Origin: Benincasa hispida
Taxonomy: Eukaryota; Streptophyta; Magnoliopsida; Cucurbitales; Cucurbitaceae
Assembly (NCBI RefSeq): GCF_009727055.1
Contig: NC_052352.1
Coordinates: 20,459,876 to 20,523,875 of the forward strand
Direction of reading: 5' to 3'
DNA: 64,000 nucleotides
The notes under the pieces were generated by a model. The model searched no databases and was not told the origin of the DNA. It saw only the letters and a program-made list of their open reading frames with translations. A program made the position numbers and the translations under genes. This document shows, one piece after another, positions 46,501 through 57,773 of the stretch (positions within the stretch are counted from its first letter, which is position 1; each line of letters starts with the position of its first letter).

Positions 46501-49500
46501 TTCATCCTTGTTGTCCTACTTCAGTTTCACCAACCTACTAGGAAAATGAGCCTTAGATATGTAAGGTTCAACTGAAGGCAAGGGAGAAATACTTACCTTA
46601 GGGGTAGGTAGGCGTGCCTCGGGTTTAGTCTCATTTTTCTCACCTTGCTAGACTTCTTCATTGGGCTAACTAGGTAGAGGCGAGGTGTCTGATGAGGGTA
46701 TGGGTGATGGAAGCTCCTTACCACTCCTGAGTGTGATGGTACTCACATTGGCATAGTCTGGCGGAGCAAGTAGCTTTCCCGTCCCTTGCTTCTAAACGAC
46801 CCAGCCACAGCAACTAATTGTGTGACGTGAGAGCTTAAATTTGCTATCGTTCTAGTTTCCTACTGCCAAGCCTTGGTATCCTGTGATAACTAGAGGGAGT
46901 CTTTTTTGCAGGCTGCTAGATATCTTGCTGAATTTTAAGGAATGGTCAGACAAAGATTGACAATATCTCTAACGACAGAGTCTGAAGAGGATGATGACAG
47001 TTGATAGGAGTGATTGGAACTATTTTATGCTTTGACCATGGCCTTAACCTCCCCATTTTGAGATTAGGGTGATCTCGCCATCTCTAGTTTATAACTAGAG
47101 CAATGAGGGTCATATTTCCTATGATAACCCCCAACTTCATTAACTTGGGCTTAGGGACAGCTGCTTCAAAGGCTGCCTAATCACTCCACAGGCTCCAACA
47201 AGGTTCACTTGAGCTACTCCTCCTTGGGCCATCTGTGATCACAAAGAGAATTCAAAGATTAAGAGAGTTGAGATCTTAATTCCTTTACCTCAGAATTAGC
47301 AGTGAGTCAGATTCAGTTGCCTTAGTCCCAAAATTTTGATCATTTTCAACCATGCATGAGATTAATTCCTAGGCCTCCCTAGGTGTCTTATCAGAAAGAG
47401 CACCTCCAAGCCAAATAGATTCAATGGAACTTCTTGAAGGAAATTGGATAAGAAGGATTTTCCATGAGCAGCGGAAAGATCATTCCAAATTACATGTATA
47501 TGAACTTTACAATTACAATCACAAACGGAAACATACGGTTATGCTAAAATATGAAATTACAGCATGCTATACAAAAAATCAGGACAAAAATCTACACACT
47601 TTGTAAACTCATCTTCAAGCTCCTTGATCACCGAACACTCGATCACAGCAACACACGAACACACGTCCAATAGACCGCTACACTGCACGAACACCGCGCA
47701 CTTGAAACTAAGCGATCGCCAAGGTCCGAACACCCCGAACACCATGATCGGCCTCCAATAGAACACTTGACAATTTTCGAGTTGAGTATAACACAACAAA
47801 AAAGGCTACCTTGGTATTCTCGATGTGTAGAATCCAGAGAATAGGCTCTGTGTGGACTTGTTTGAGGCAGAAAAACGAAGAAACCACAAATCATGTAAAT
47901 GATTGAGCCAAAGTGGGAGATGAATAATTCTATCATATAGGTCGATGCCCAATTGTTTAGGAAAAGCAAGCGATCGTCTAGCAAAAAGTTATGGCGAACC
48001 GTGTTAACCTCATCGCTTAGCTGATATCTATCGCCTAAAGAACACTCCCACGATCGTCTAGACTACTAACCAAGCTGTTGCTTAGTAAATCTTATTTACT
48101 TGTCAACTCTCAGTGAGTAATTTTTCGAGATTGGAAAAATCTCAAATCTTTGCTTCTTTGCAAATTCTTACTAAAATTAGAAAAAACATTTTTTTCTTTT
48201 ATCTCACGGTTACCATGAAACCACCAATAACCTCCCACTCAATTGATTATATATTTAAAAAGATAACTAACTTATCATAATATGTTTATAACCTATAGTT
48301 TTAATATTTCATCTCATGAAAACATAACAAATCATAGTTTTTTTCTATTTCATGGCACTTAATGTAAATCTCATTTACTTTAATCCTCCACTAGATGTAA
48401 ACTCATACACCATACCGATCATATCATATATAATCGAATTACCTCTTGTCAATTTGAACTTTCAAATCAAACCAAGAACTGATCCTCAACTTGAATCTAT
48501 TGAGCTACCAAGGGGACTTATGAACCTGTAGCTTGAAGCTCCAATGGTACATGAATAACTGACTAACTCTTTAGTCACGGATCCACCATCCGTTAACTGC
48601 CAAGCACTCCACTAAAGATCGACAGCTAAACTCTCCTTACCACAGATAATATTATGTGTCCATCTTAACCAATCAAAATGCGACAACCCTTCACAGATCG
48701 CTCGTAGTACAGCTCAGCCAATAACCATTGTGCCCCTGTAGTAACATCTAACTCCTTAAGTACCACTGAATCCTCTAATGAACATAAGTCATAGTCCTAC
48801 TATGACTGAGTCCTCTCTTCCAAAGAGAAGGTTTGGCCACTATGTTCAAGCCCATGATTCAACCCTTTAAGTAGGCATGTTTCCTGTAGCAATTGTGCCC
48901 CTGTAGCAATCTTTCTACTTACCCCTGCTTCGGGAAGGAGTTGAATTCCATCTTGTGTAAGTGAGTTCCCACAGCTCCCAGATCAGACAAGTCCCCAAAG
49001 GTAGGCATGTTGAGTTGGCAATCTGGCCACTCTCACCATACTAATCAAAGAACCGCCCTCAAAGGAAGGAGTTCCCAAAACACTCAGGATTGAGGTCGTG
49101 TCACCTATAGTCATTTAGGTGAGATGTAAGTCTCTAGTACCAACGGCGTTATATAAAGAGTCTAGTCATCTCGTGGTCCAGTCTTATACAAACTCTTTGT
49201 ATAGGACACCCCTGCTCGCATGTCTCCACATGAATGGTCACGATCTACCATTTTTAGTAGTTTACAACACTTGCAAACCTCTACAAAGTGAGTCATCGTA
49301 GTGTCACCAGGATAGGTATCCCACCTTAATCCTTATACTACAGATCTATCTAGGTTATCACTTAAGACATGATCCACTTGTATATCACATATACATGCTT
49401 AAGTTTACATAAGATAACCATGGAGCTTTGTTTATTGGATATGAGTAAATGCCAGAATGAAATAACATTTATTTTATTCATAAAACAATGTATATGATTA

Positions 49501-50029
49501 CGAACGACGAAACTCCAGGAGAATTAAGACACCAATCCCAATACTTCTGTCACTAGATAGTAAACCATTATAGAAATATTCAATTAACAACTGATCAGAA
49601 AATCTGGTGGTAGGGGAAACTAGCATATAATCTTTTGTATCTTTTTCAGTATTCAAACACGGTTTCACCTACAAATTTTTTAATTCCATAGATGTCTTTT
49701 CTAATTGAATGGTCTCTAGAAGTTGGAAAAAAAATTTCGAAAAATTTCTTTTTTAGTTCATTCAAAGTAGTTATCAACTCTGGAGCTAAGTAGTACAACC
49801 AATCCTTAACATCATCTTGTAATGAGAAAGGAAAAGCCCTAAGGTTTAGTTTTTCTTTTGTAACTCCATGAGGTCACATACTTACACACACCATATGGAA
49901 GTCCTTGATGTGTTGAGGGTTCTCTCTTGCTATCCCTCCGAAGGTTGGCAACAGGTTTATTAGCTTTGGCTTAAGCTCAAACGGTATGGTGGTAGGAGGA
50001 AAGACTATGCAAAGGGGCTGTTGATCCAT
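46501..50029 (-). pseudogene. Gypsy gag (pseudogene), interrupted by a Copia solo LTR
   Basis: The minus-strand ATG at 50029 begins MDQQPLCIVFPPTTIPFELKP and continues INLLPTFGGIARENPQHIK, then FPLSLQDDVKDWLYYLAPEL (about 49835-49780), a clear retrotransposon gag capsid block. The Copia LTR 47465-49543 then cuts it. The rest (47464-46501) is heavily decayed, with only short recognisable stretches (SDKTPREA near 47385). I do not see a clear zinc knuckle. Confidence 0.75.
47465..49543 (-). mobile_element. Solo Copia LTR, type B variant, inside gag
   Basis: Minus-strand head TATTGGGATTGGTGTC at 49543 (TG changed to TA) and tail ctttccgctgctca ending at 47465. Colinear with type B LTRs in the middle (e.g. 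ctccaatggtacatgaata, ccgttaactgcc). It differs from others in its U5, which holds ACGATCGTCTAG words (47940-48090). No clear target duplication (ttcca / cttct). Confidence 0.75.
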
Positions 50030-50292
50030 GTCTGGTTCTTCCAGCTCCCTTTGAGTTTTCTCTCAAACTTCTTCTCCCATTGCTCCTATTGTGTTGTCAG
50101 CAACTTGTTGGTTTCCTTCTTCCGATGTCTCTTTTCAGCGCCTCCTTCGGATTATCCTTTCCTCTTGGTTAATATCTACAACAAAAGTAAGATCTACACT
50201 TCTAGAGGAGCAGGTCATAAACCAAAGAAAATCAACAACACTTTTTTTTTGTTTCGAATCCTAAAATCCCCTAGGCTAGTTGCCAAGTTTCC

Positions 50293-50310
50293 CTGAAAAT
50301 GACGCCAATT
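50293..50310 (-). other. Primer binding site of the G2 element
   Basis: On minus, aattggcgtcattttcag follows the LTR end directly. It is a decayed form of the TTGGCGCCGTTGCCGGGG-type site used by many plant Athila/Tat elements, so the tRNA differs from that of the Copia elements. Confidence 0.7.
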
Positions 50311-51755
50311 TGCTCGAGGTTCAAATTTAACAGAAATGTTGTTGCACATGCTAACTAACACAAACAAAGAAATAAATTCATCGATTCTATACTTATACCC
50401 ACAAACGCAGTAAAACAATAAGAATGGGGTTGAATCCACAGGGAAACTAATGACTAGCCAGGTTAATTAGAGAATTCCATATGACTAGGGTTTAATTGGA
50501 TTTGTGAAAATAATGACGAAAAATTAACATGCAACGTAAAGAAACAAAATTGAGTACGTAAAAAGGGTTGGATTAAATCAATAAAAAAAGCCTTGGGATT
50601 AGTGTATATGTTTAATATTTCTATCATTAGGCACCAATTAATTGTACTAAATCTGTGAACCCCTCAACCTATTAGAAAATCTAACAACCCAATTAGCCAA
50701 ATTCGATATTAAACAAATTAACCCTAATTCAATTTACAACTTTTCTTTCTTAGCGAAATACAAGTTAAACCCGAATTGTATTACGAAAGGGTTCAATCGC
50801 TGAGACATACTACAAGCCAGATAGCCATATCTTGTAGCATGATTAATTGGGAATGATTAAATTAGGGCATACATGAGTTTGGTCAGAAAAAGTCTAGACT
50901 TTACACATGTGACCCTAATTTTTGCAACTAAATCAATCAATATTGCATAGGCTATGATGAATTTGCAAACAAGAATTTCAATAAAATAATTTGTTAGATC
51001 AATTCATAAAAATTCTATTAAAATTAAATCAAATCATCCCATCGAATTCACAACAATTTTGTAAATTAACTAGAATTCCTTCAAGAATTTAAACATACAA
51101 CTAATCCCAAGAAAAGTTTACCTAGCTTAACATAAGAATATTGAAAAATAAATCAAAGATGTAGAAAGATGGCTGAATATGATGAAATTTGCCTAGCAAT
51201 TCCATCATCTCCCAAGAACGTCTTCAAGCTCTATTTTTCTTTACCTCGGTTGAATCCAAAAACATCAATTTATAGATTTAATGCAATGTTGAAATGAGCA
51301 CTAATGCTCGATTGTGCACGTGCGGAGGAGGATTGTCCGTTGAAGTTCATAGTGTTGCAATGTGGACCATTTTGCCTTTCAGCGGTTGGCTAGCGCATTG
51401 GGGTGGTGTCATAACAGTGGCGTTGTCTATCTTCGGAGGTTGTAACGATCGGGGTAGCATTGCAACACTGCCCTGCACACCAGCTTACTATCTTCAAATG
51501 TCAAGCAAGCATTGGACACGGGTAATTTATGAGCGCTGCAATGCTAAAACAGGGCACTTTGGTCTTTTTTTGACATATTCGCTCATTTTGGTCATTTGAC
51601 TCCAAATTTTTCATTCTTTTGGCTTGAACTTTTATCTCCACAGCGTACTTGCTCCACTGGATCAATTCTCCTACAAAATAAAACAAATAGAACACAAGAA
51701 TCATCCAAAATAGAAGAATTAAGGACATAAAATTAGCTCTTTTTGAGAGCTAACA
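50311..51755 (-). repeat. 5' LTR of Gypsy family G2 element
   Basis: Head TGTTAGCTCTCAAAAAGAGC on minus at 51755, tail cctcgagca at 50311. It carries the minus-strand TATAAAT (51268-51274) and the GCGTTGCAACGC-type cluster (51285-51560), shorter than in the 3' LTR. Confidence 0.9.
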
Positions 51756-51760
51756 AACAT

Positions 51761-52756
51761 ACGATACATGCCTAGTAAAATCTCCTACTTGCCCTAGACT
51801 AGATGCAACCTGTCTCGCAAACCCAGCCTCTCCAGGTGACCCTCAAACACCTTAGCCATGAAAACCTTTGTAAACGGACAAACGACGTGATGATCACATT
51901 CGCTTGATGCACAATCTCCTAAATCAAGTGATACTTTTGCTCAATATGCTTTCCACGCTTGTGGCTTCTAGGCTCCCTGGAATTAGCCACAACACCACTA
52001 TTATCACAATAAAAGGTGATGAGCGTTGACATGTCTGGAACAACTTCTAGATTAGTTAAGAATGACCTGAGCCAAATAGCCTCCTTGAAAGCTTCATAAG
52101 CTGCTATATATTTTGCCTCCATACTGGAGTTAGCAACGCACCACTACTTTGTGCTTCTCTAGACTAGAGCTTTTCTAGTCAGAGTAAACAATGATCCTGA
52201 AGTAGATTTCCTAGAATCCCTATCAGTCTTAAAATCAGAGTTAGTGTATCCTGTAGATCAAATCCTTAGACCCATACACAATCATGTAGTCCCTCATTCT
52301 TCTATGATATTTTATGATGGTTTTAACAACTTCTCGATGATCTAATCCTGGATTAGACTGATATCTACTGACGATCCCCACCACATAGCAAATGTCAGGT
52401 CTAGTACATAACATTGCATACATCAGGCTACCAACAGTCGATGCATAGGGGTCCGTCTCATCTCTTCAACTTTTTAAGGTGTCTTAGGACACTATTCCTT
52501 AGACAAGACAACTCCATGCCTAACAGGTAGCAAACCTCTCTTGGAGTTTTGCATCGAATACTTGACACGAATCTTGTCAATGTACGATGCCTGAGATAAG
52601 GCTAGCGATTTGTTCTTACGATCCCTAAATATCTTAATGCCCAAAACAAACTGCGCCTTTCTCAAATCTTTCATTTGGAATTAGCCTGCCAGCCACTGTT
52701 TTATGTCAGTCAGTAGACCTACATCATTCCCAATGAGTACGATATCGTCTACGTAA
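51761..52756 (-). pseudogene. Element C: RT C-terminal half and RNase H (pseudogene)
   Basis: Reading on minus from 52756: VDDIVLIGNDVGLL, then MKDLRKAQFVLGIKIFRDRK and SYIDKIRVKYSMQNSKRGLL (52674-52500), MYAMLCTRPDICYVVGIVSR (52423-52360). RNase H follows with MEAKYIAAYEAFKEAIWLR and FYCDNSGVVANSREPRSHK (52122-51950). It is cut on the right by the Copia solo LTR at the YVDD codons and on the left by the Gypsy element. Decay is milder than in 10865-20375, with several long frames. Confidence 0.9.
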
Positions 52757-53404
52757 TGTTGGGGTTGATGCCCTAAAGTTTCGTGTCCTATAGTTTATAA
52801 ACAGTTTGTACGAACGCTCGTGTTGTATAATATATGATATTTACTTAACATCTTGTATTTTTGCTCAGTTGCTTATTTTATTTATTTTACCACAAACCAA
52901 TTGTGAAACCCGGATTTCTATTTTCCTTACTTAAGCAAGTGATAAAAGGAATTAACTAAGTGAAAGTTAGATCCTAAGTTAAGGGGAAAGAAATTTCGAA
53001 GTGTTAAGTAGATTTCCTTGAATAATTTAAGTTGAGCTTTAATTGGTAAAATTGTAATGAAATTTGTATAATAAATAGGTTGCTGAAAACAGTTAGTGTG
53101 ATTGGTGAAAGAAGGAATGGAGATTTGAAAGGAGAAAATAATATTGGAAAAGTTGGGGGAAAATATTGGGAATAAATATAGAAATTAAGTACGTGGAATT
53201 AATGTGGAATAATATGAAGATTGAGTTTGGAAAATTCGGGGAAGAATACGGCTAAGTATGAAAAATTAGATGAAGTACGGAGTAAGGAATTAAGGAAAAA
53301 TATAGAAAATATTATTTTGGAATTATCCTGGAAGATCCGTGTAAAAATATCATTAAGTTGTGAGTAAATGGGTAAAAAAAAATATACAGGGAACATTTGT
53401 CACA

Positions 53405-53690
53405 GTAGCGAAAGATGGAGAGAGCGAGATCATTGAGATCGAGACCAGCGAGATTGGAAAGGAAATGGGAGAGAGCGAGATTGGATAGAAGATGGGAGAA
53501 AGCGAGACCAGCGAGAAAGCTGGAGAGAGCGAGAGTGGAGAGAAAAGTTGGAGAGAAAGCTGGAGAGAGCGAGATTGAAGAGAGCTGACCAGCGAGATTG
53601 CTAGAGAGAGTGAGAGTGAAAAGAGCGAGACCAGTGAGAAAGTGGGAGAGAGCGACACTGTTGAGAGCAGAAAGAGCGAGAGCGCCTATG
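53405..53690. repeat. Purine-rich simple repeat (gagagcgaga)n
   Basis: Imperfect gagagagcgagattg/ gagcgagaccagcgaga units for about 280 bases within the 2.8 kb LTR. Open frames across it are artefacts. Confidence 0.85.
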
Positions 53691-54824
53691 CGTTAGCCTT
53701 TCTTTGTCTGATTCGAACGTCACGCCCATGCCTCGCCTATGCATTGAACGGCCGAGCAAGCTTTTGGGTGATGTATTTGGACGCGTTGGGGTGGATTATG
53801 CATGTAAAAACCCTAATTTGAATACAAACAAAGCTTTAAGACGTAAGGGCAAACGTCAATTAAAATCTAGGTGTCCGATTAAGAGAAATTCTTAAACCCT
53901 AAGAAATTGTTTGGATGCGTTTGGGAAGAACACATTGAATCAAGGTTAAGTCAGCTTACGTTGATAAAGGGAGGATTAAACATTTGGACATGCAGCCAAG
54001 TAGGTGCTGTCAATCCCACGAGCAATTTGAACGCCTACAAATAGGGAGTTGGGATTTCATTTTCACACAAAAATCATAAATTTCGTAGAGAAAGTAGAGG
54101 GCAGTGAGAGTTTAGAGGAATATGTCAATTTTGGATGAGGAGATCTTCCAATCTACTTGTGTGTTTGGAGTGATTTCAAAGCCATCTGAAAGCTCTCAAA
54201 GTCTAGTTTTCATAATAGGGTTGTCGGAGGAAAAGACTTAAAGGAACTGGGCTGGAGGTTGAGAAGAAAATAGAAGGGTCAGACTGTCAGATCAGTCTAA
54301 GCCAGTCTTGAAGATTTTGAGATTCCGGCCAAACCACGAGAAATTCTAAGCTGAAAGTTTAGGGTAAGATTCCTAAGACATTTTAGAATAAGTTTGTACA
54401 AGGAATTATTTCTAAATAAGGTCCGAAACTATGAGTAATCTAAGTTGTAAGTTGAATCTGAATTCTAGGGGTGAAAAAGGGACCTGAGGAGCTACTAGAG
54501 TGAAAAGTTCCTAAGAATTCGAGGTGACTGGCTAAAATGTTTTCGAACTAAAACGTTTTTAAGTTGTTTTGATTACAAACGTTTTACAGAAAGCATGTTT
54601 GCAAAAATAATTCTCATGCCTACTAGTTTTCTAAAGTGGTTTCCAAACAAGTTTGAATTGTGATTTGAACGCATGCATATTGTTGAAAAACTATTTACAT
54701 ATGTATATGTATTGATTTTATCCAGCATGCGTTACCATCTTTAAAGCCATGTTGTATATAGGTTATATGGTACATGCTTTTAAGAGAAAAGTTGTTTATA
54801 AATAGTTTTGGTAAAATGCGATGT

Positions 54825-55025
54825 CGAAGTACAAGGAGAAGGCATCCACCCAACTAGATATTGAAGTACAAGGAGAAGGTATCTATTGGTACTGAAGTAC
54901 GTTTGAGAAGGTACCAAGCCAACGGGATACTGAAGTACGTTGGAAAAGGTATCCTAATAGCTCGATACTGAAGTACAAGGAGAAGGTATCTAAGCAATAG
55001 TACCTAATGTGTGAAGGTACTTAGT
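54825..55025. repeat. Tandem repeat of about 40-55 bases, five copies
   Basis: Units centred on 'gaagtacaaggagaaggtat' at about 54826, 54861, 54893, 54930 and 54966, with the linker 'actgaagtacgttg..aagg' in two of them. Within the 2.8 kb LTR. Confidence 0.8.
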
Positions 55026-57039
55026 GTGGCCACAGGTGAATAAAGTCAGAGATTGAGCAAAAGGGTTCTCTCTAGACTAGTAGTTGGTGTTGGGATTATT
55101 TTACCAAATATACAGTACTTTGACTTGAGAAATTATTTTACTGTTTTATGTTTAAAACAGTTTTATATAATTTACGCTTGAAAAATATTTATGTTGCAAA
55201 CGTTTATATTTCAGATAAAACTATTTTCTGAAATTATGCATGAGAATTTACTATGTTTTTTCGGTCACTCACTAGGCGTAAGCTCACCCCATTTTCAAAT
55301 GTTTTTGTTTTTTTCCCCCCACAGGTAGAGGTCAAATCCTCTAAAGACAGCTCGATATCTACTCTTCCACTAAAGGACTAAAAGACTTGTAAACGTTTGC
55401 TAGGTGGTTACGATTAATATTGTACACATGTTACTATTGTTCATATAGGGACTAGGGTTTGTGGGTTTTGGGACTTGTAAATCTAATATTGTAATTACTC
55501 TAAACATATTAAGTTTCTAAGTTAATAAATTGTGAGCCTACAGCCGTCCTGTTGCATATAATTTGTATTTGGTATCAGAGTTATTTCGCAAGAGTTTTTA
55601 GGCAGTAAATGTCAGCCTAAGGGTTCATAACTGATGCAGTCACGCCCTTCTCTAGGCTAAGAGGGTGATCTAGGGCGAGGTGTGACAACAATAAACATAA
55701 AATCCATGGTCATCTGTATGTGACTCAAGTATGTATGTGGTGACATACAAGTGGATCATGTCTTGAGTGATAACTAAAATGGTCTGTAGTATATGGATAT
55801 AGGAGGGAAACCTTATCCTGGTAACGCTACGGATGTGGCCCGCTTTATGGAATGGTCAAAAGTGTTGTGACTTGTCATAGATAGTTTGATCCTGATCATT
55901 CGTGTTGGGGACATGTGAGCGGGGGCGTCCTATACGAAGAGTTTGTATAAGACCTGACCACGAAGTGTTAACGTCTCGTTATATAACATCGTTCATGACA
56001 GAGACTTCACTTCACTAGGATGACCATAGGTAACATGACCTAAATCCTGAGTGAGTTGGGAATTCCTACCATTAAGGGTGGTCCTTTGATCTGTATGGGT
56101 GCGAGTGGCTAGGTCGCCAATTCAAACCTACCATTTTGGGGATTCGTTTGATTTGAGAGCTGGAAACTCAACTACATAAGACGGAATTCACTCCTTCCCC
56201 GAGGTAGGGGTAAGTAGATAGATAGCTCCCTTAAGGGCTGATTCCAGGGCTTGAACGATATGGCGCCACACACCTTCTCTTGGCCTGAGAGGTGTTCACA
56301 CATAGTTGGACTATGTTGTATTGTTCATTAGAGGAATCAGTGGTACTTAAGAAGTGAGATGTAACTACAAGGGCAAAACGGTATTTTGGCCTAACTGCAC
56401 TTACCAGCATCTGTGAAGGGTCATCGTTCTCATGGCTGGTTATATCCGATGGACACAGAAATATATCTATGGTAAAAAAAGTTCAGTTGTTGGTCTTTAG
56501 TGGAATGCCTGACAGTTAACGGATGGTGGATCTCGTAGCTAAAGAGTTTAGTGAGCTATTCATGGACCGTTGGAGCTTTGAGCCACAAGTCCATTAGGTC
56601 CCTTGGGTAGCTTGGATAAAGTTGAGAATCAGTGTTTGGGTTAATTCGAAATGTTCAAATTGACAAGAGAAAGTTCAATTATATATGATATAATTGGACT
56701 GGTTAATTATATATGATACAGTTGGCTAAATGTATGAGATACATTATTTTGGAGGAAATTAGATATAAATATGATTTATATCAAGTAGAGGAAATTACTA
56801 TAGTAGATATGTGATATCAAACTATAGGGTAAAAATATAATATGATTATATTTATTAATATTTTAATTGGTTAATTATATGATGATTAAGCCAAAATCAC
56901 GTTTAGACGTGTGTTAGTGGAAGAGCATCGGTTATTGTAACCGATGAACTAAAATGAAATGTGTTTCAATTTTCAACTGGTCGTCCGAAAAAAATAGAGA
57001 TAAAAGAGCGCGTTAGTCTAAAAACGTAATCGATTGCTT

Positions 57040-57245
57040 AATCTCGAGAGCTTATACGATAGTCGCTCTGTACCTAAACGATCGTCCACCTCGCACCTAA
57101 ATGATCGCATGCTAGTTCCTAAACGATCGTATAGTTTACCGTGTTAGCTAAACAATCGTATATCTTTTCCTAAACAATCGTTCAGTAAAACCTACACAAT
57201 CGTGTAATTTCTCCTAAGCATCTTGCTATATGATAGCGTCTTTTT
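57040..57245 (+). repeat. ACGATCGT word cluster in Copia solo LTR
   Basis: cctaaacgatcg, taaatgatcgcatg, aaacgatcgtatag, aaacaatcgtat, cctacacaatcgtgta in a row, near the 3' end of the LTR. The same word type as in the leaders at 13085-13575 and 34010-34760. Confidence 0.75.
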
Positions 57246-57773
57246 CACTCCCACTTGCTTATCGCCTACACGATCTGTTCTTCCTTCTTCCTCTACCAAA
57301 CTCACCAAAGACCACGCTTTGGGTTCTCACTCCGAGAATACCTGGGCTCTTTTCTATTGGTGTCGTCCCCGTTGCGTTCGTGAGTTTTCAGTTGTTCGTG
57401 CTGCTGCAGTTGATGCATCTGTTGGGCGTTGGTTGATCGGGTAGATTTTTCCGCTGCATTGAGTTCCGAAGTTTAAAGACCTTCTTCAACTAGTATGGCA
57501 ACACTCTCCCTTGTAATTTCTTGTTCAAAGCATGTCGATAATTAATGTTTGTTTGCATAATTGTGCTTTTAAATGTATATTGTGTATTTTAGTCACGGTG
57601 AAATTAGAGCGATCCGAATGCGCTCATGGAGCTCTTCGGTAAGAGATCTGATGCATGAAAAAGGGAGAGTAAATATGCATGCATCTTATGATATGCGTTG
57701 ATCTCCATGCGTCAATGGTCATGCGTTGGACTAAGAAATATGCAATATGTGTTTAAGAATATATGTGATGACC

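Larger units (their letters stand above)
39927..51755 (-). mobile_element. Full-length Athila-like Gypsy element (family G2), defective
   Basis: LTR pair 50311-51755 (5') and 39927-41451 (3') on the minus strand, flanked by gacat (39922-39926) and aacat (51756-51760), 4 of 5 matching. Inside on minus: PBS, gag, protease, RT, RNase H, integrase, non-coding tail, PPT. Integrase last is the Gypsy order. A Copia solo LTR (47465-49543) sits in gag. Without it the internal region is about 6.8 kb. All open frames are broken. The target was the 3' tail of Copia element C. Confidence 0.9.
52902..55687 (+). mobile_element. 2.8 kb solo LTR, probably of a chromovirus-type Gypsy
   Basis: It starts TGTGAAACCCGG and ends GGTGTGACA, flanked by ccaat (52897-52901) and acaat (55688-55692). 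The flanking Copia LTR joins correctly when it is removed. The end motifs and the phrase tcactcactaggcgtaagctc (55264) are familiar from Tekay/Del-like plant LTRs, which is an inference. Oddly a TTGGTATCAGAG sequence lies inside, at 55569-55580, about 107 bases from the end. No coding sequence. Confidence 0.75.

Noticed and set aside
47557..47984. Cysteine-rich minus-strand frames of 80-113 codons
   Set aside because: They lie within a Copia solo LTR (47465-49543) and include the ACGATCGT words; no signal peptide or family pattern convincing enough for a small secreted protein.
53353..53658. Minus-strand frame of about 100 codons rich in Ser, Leu, Phe
   Set aside because: It is a translation of the gagagcgaga simple repeat inside an LTR.
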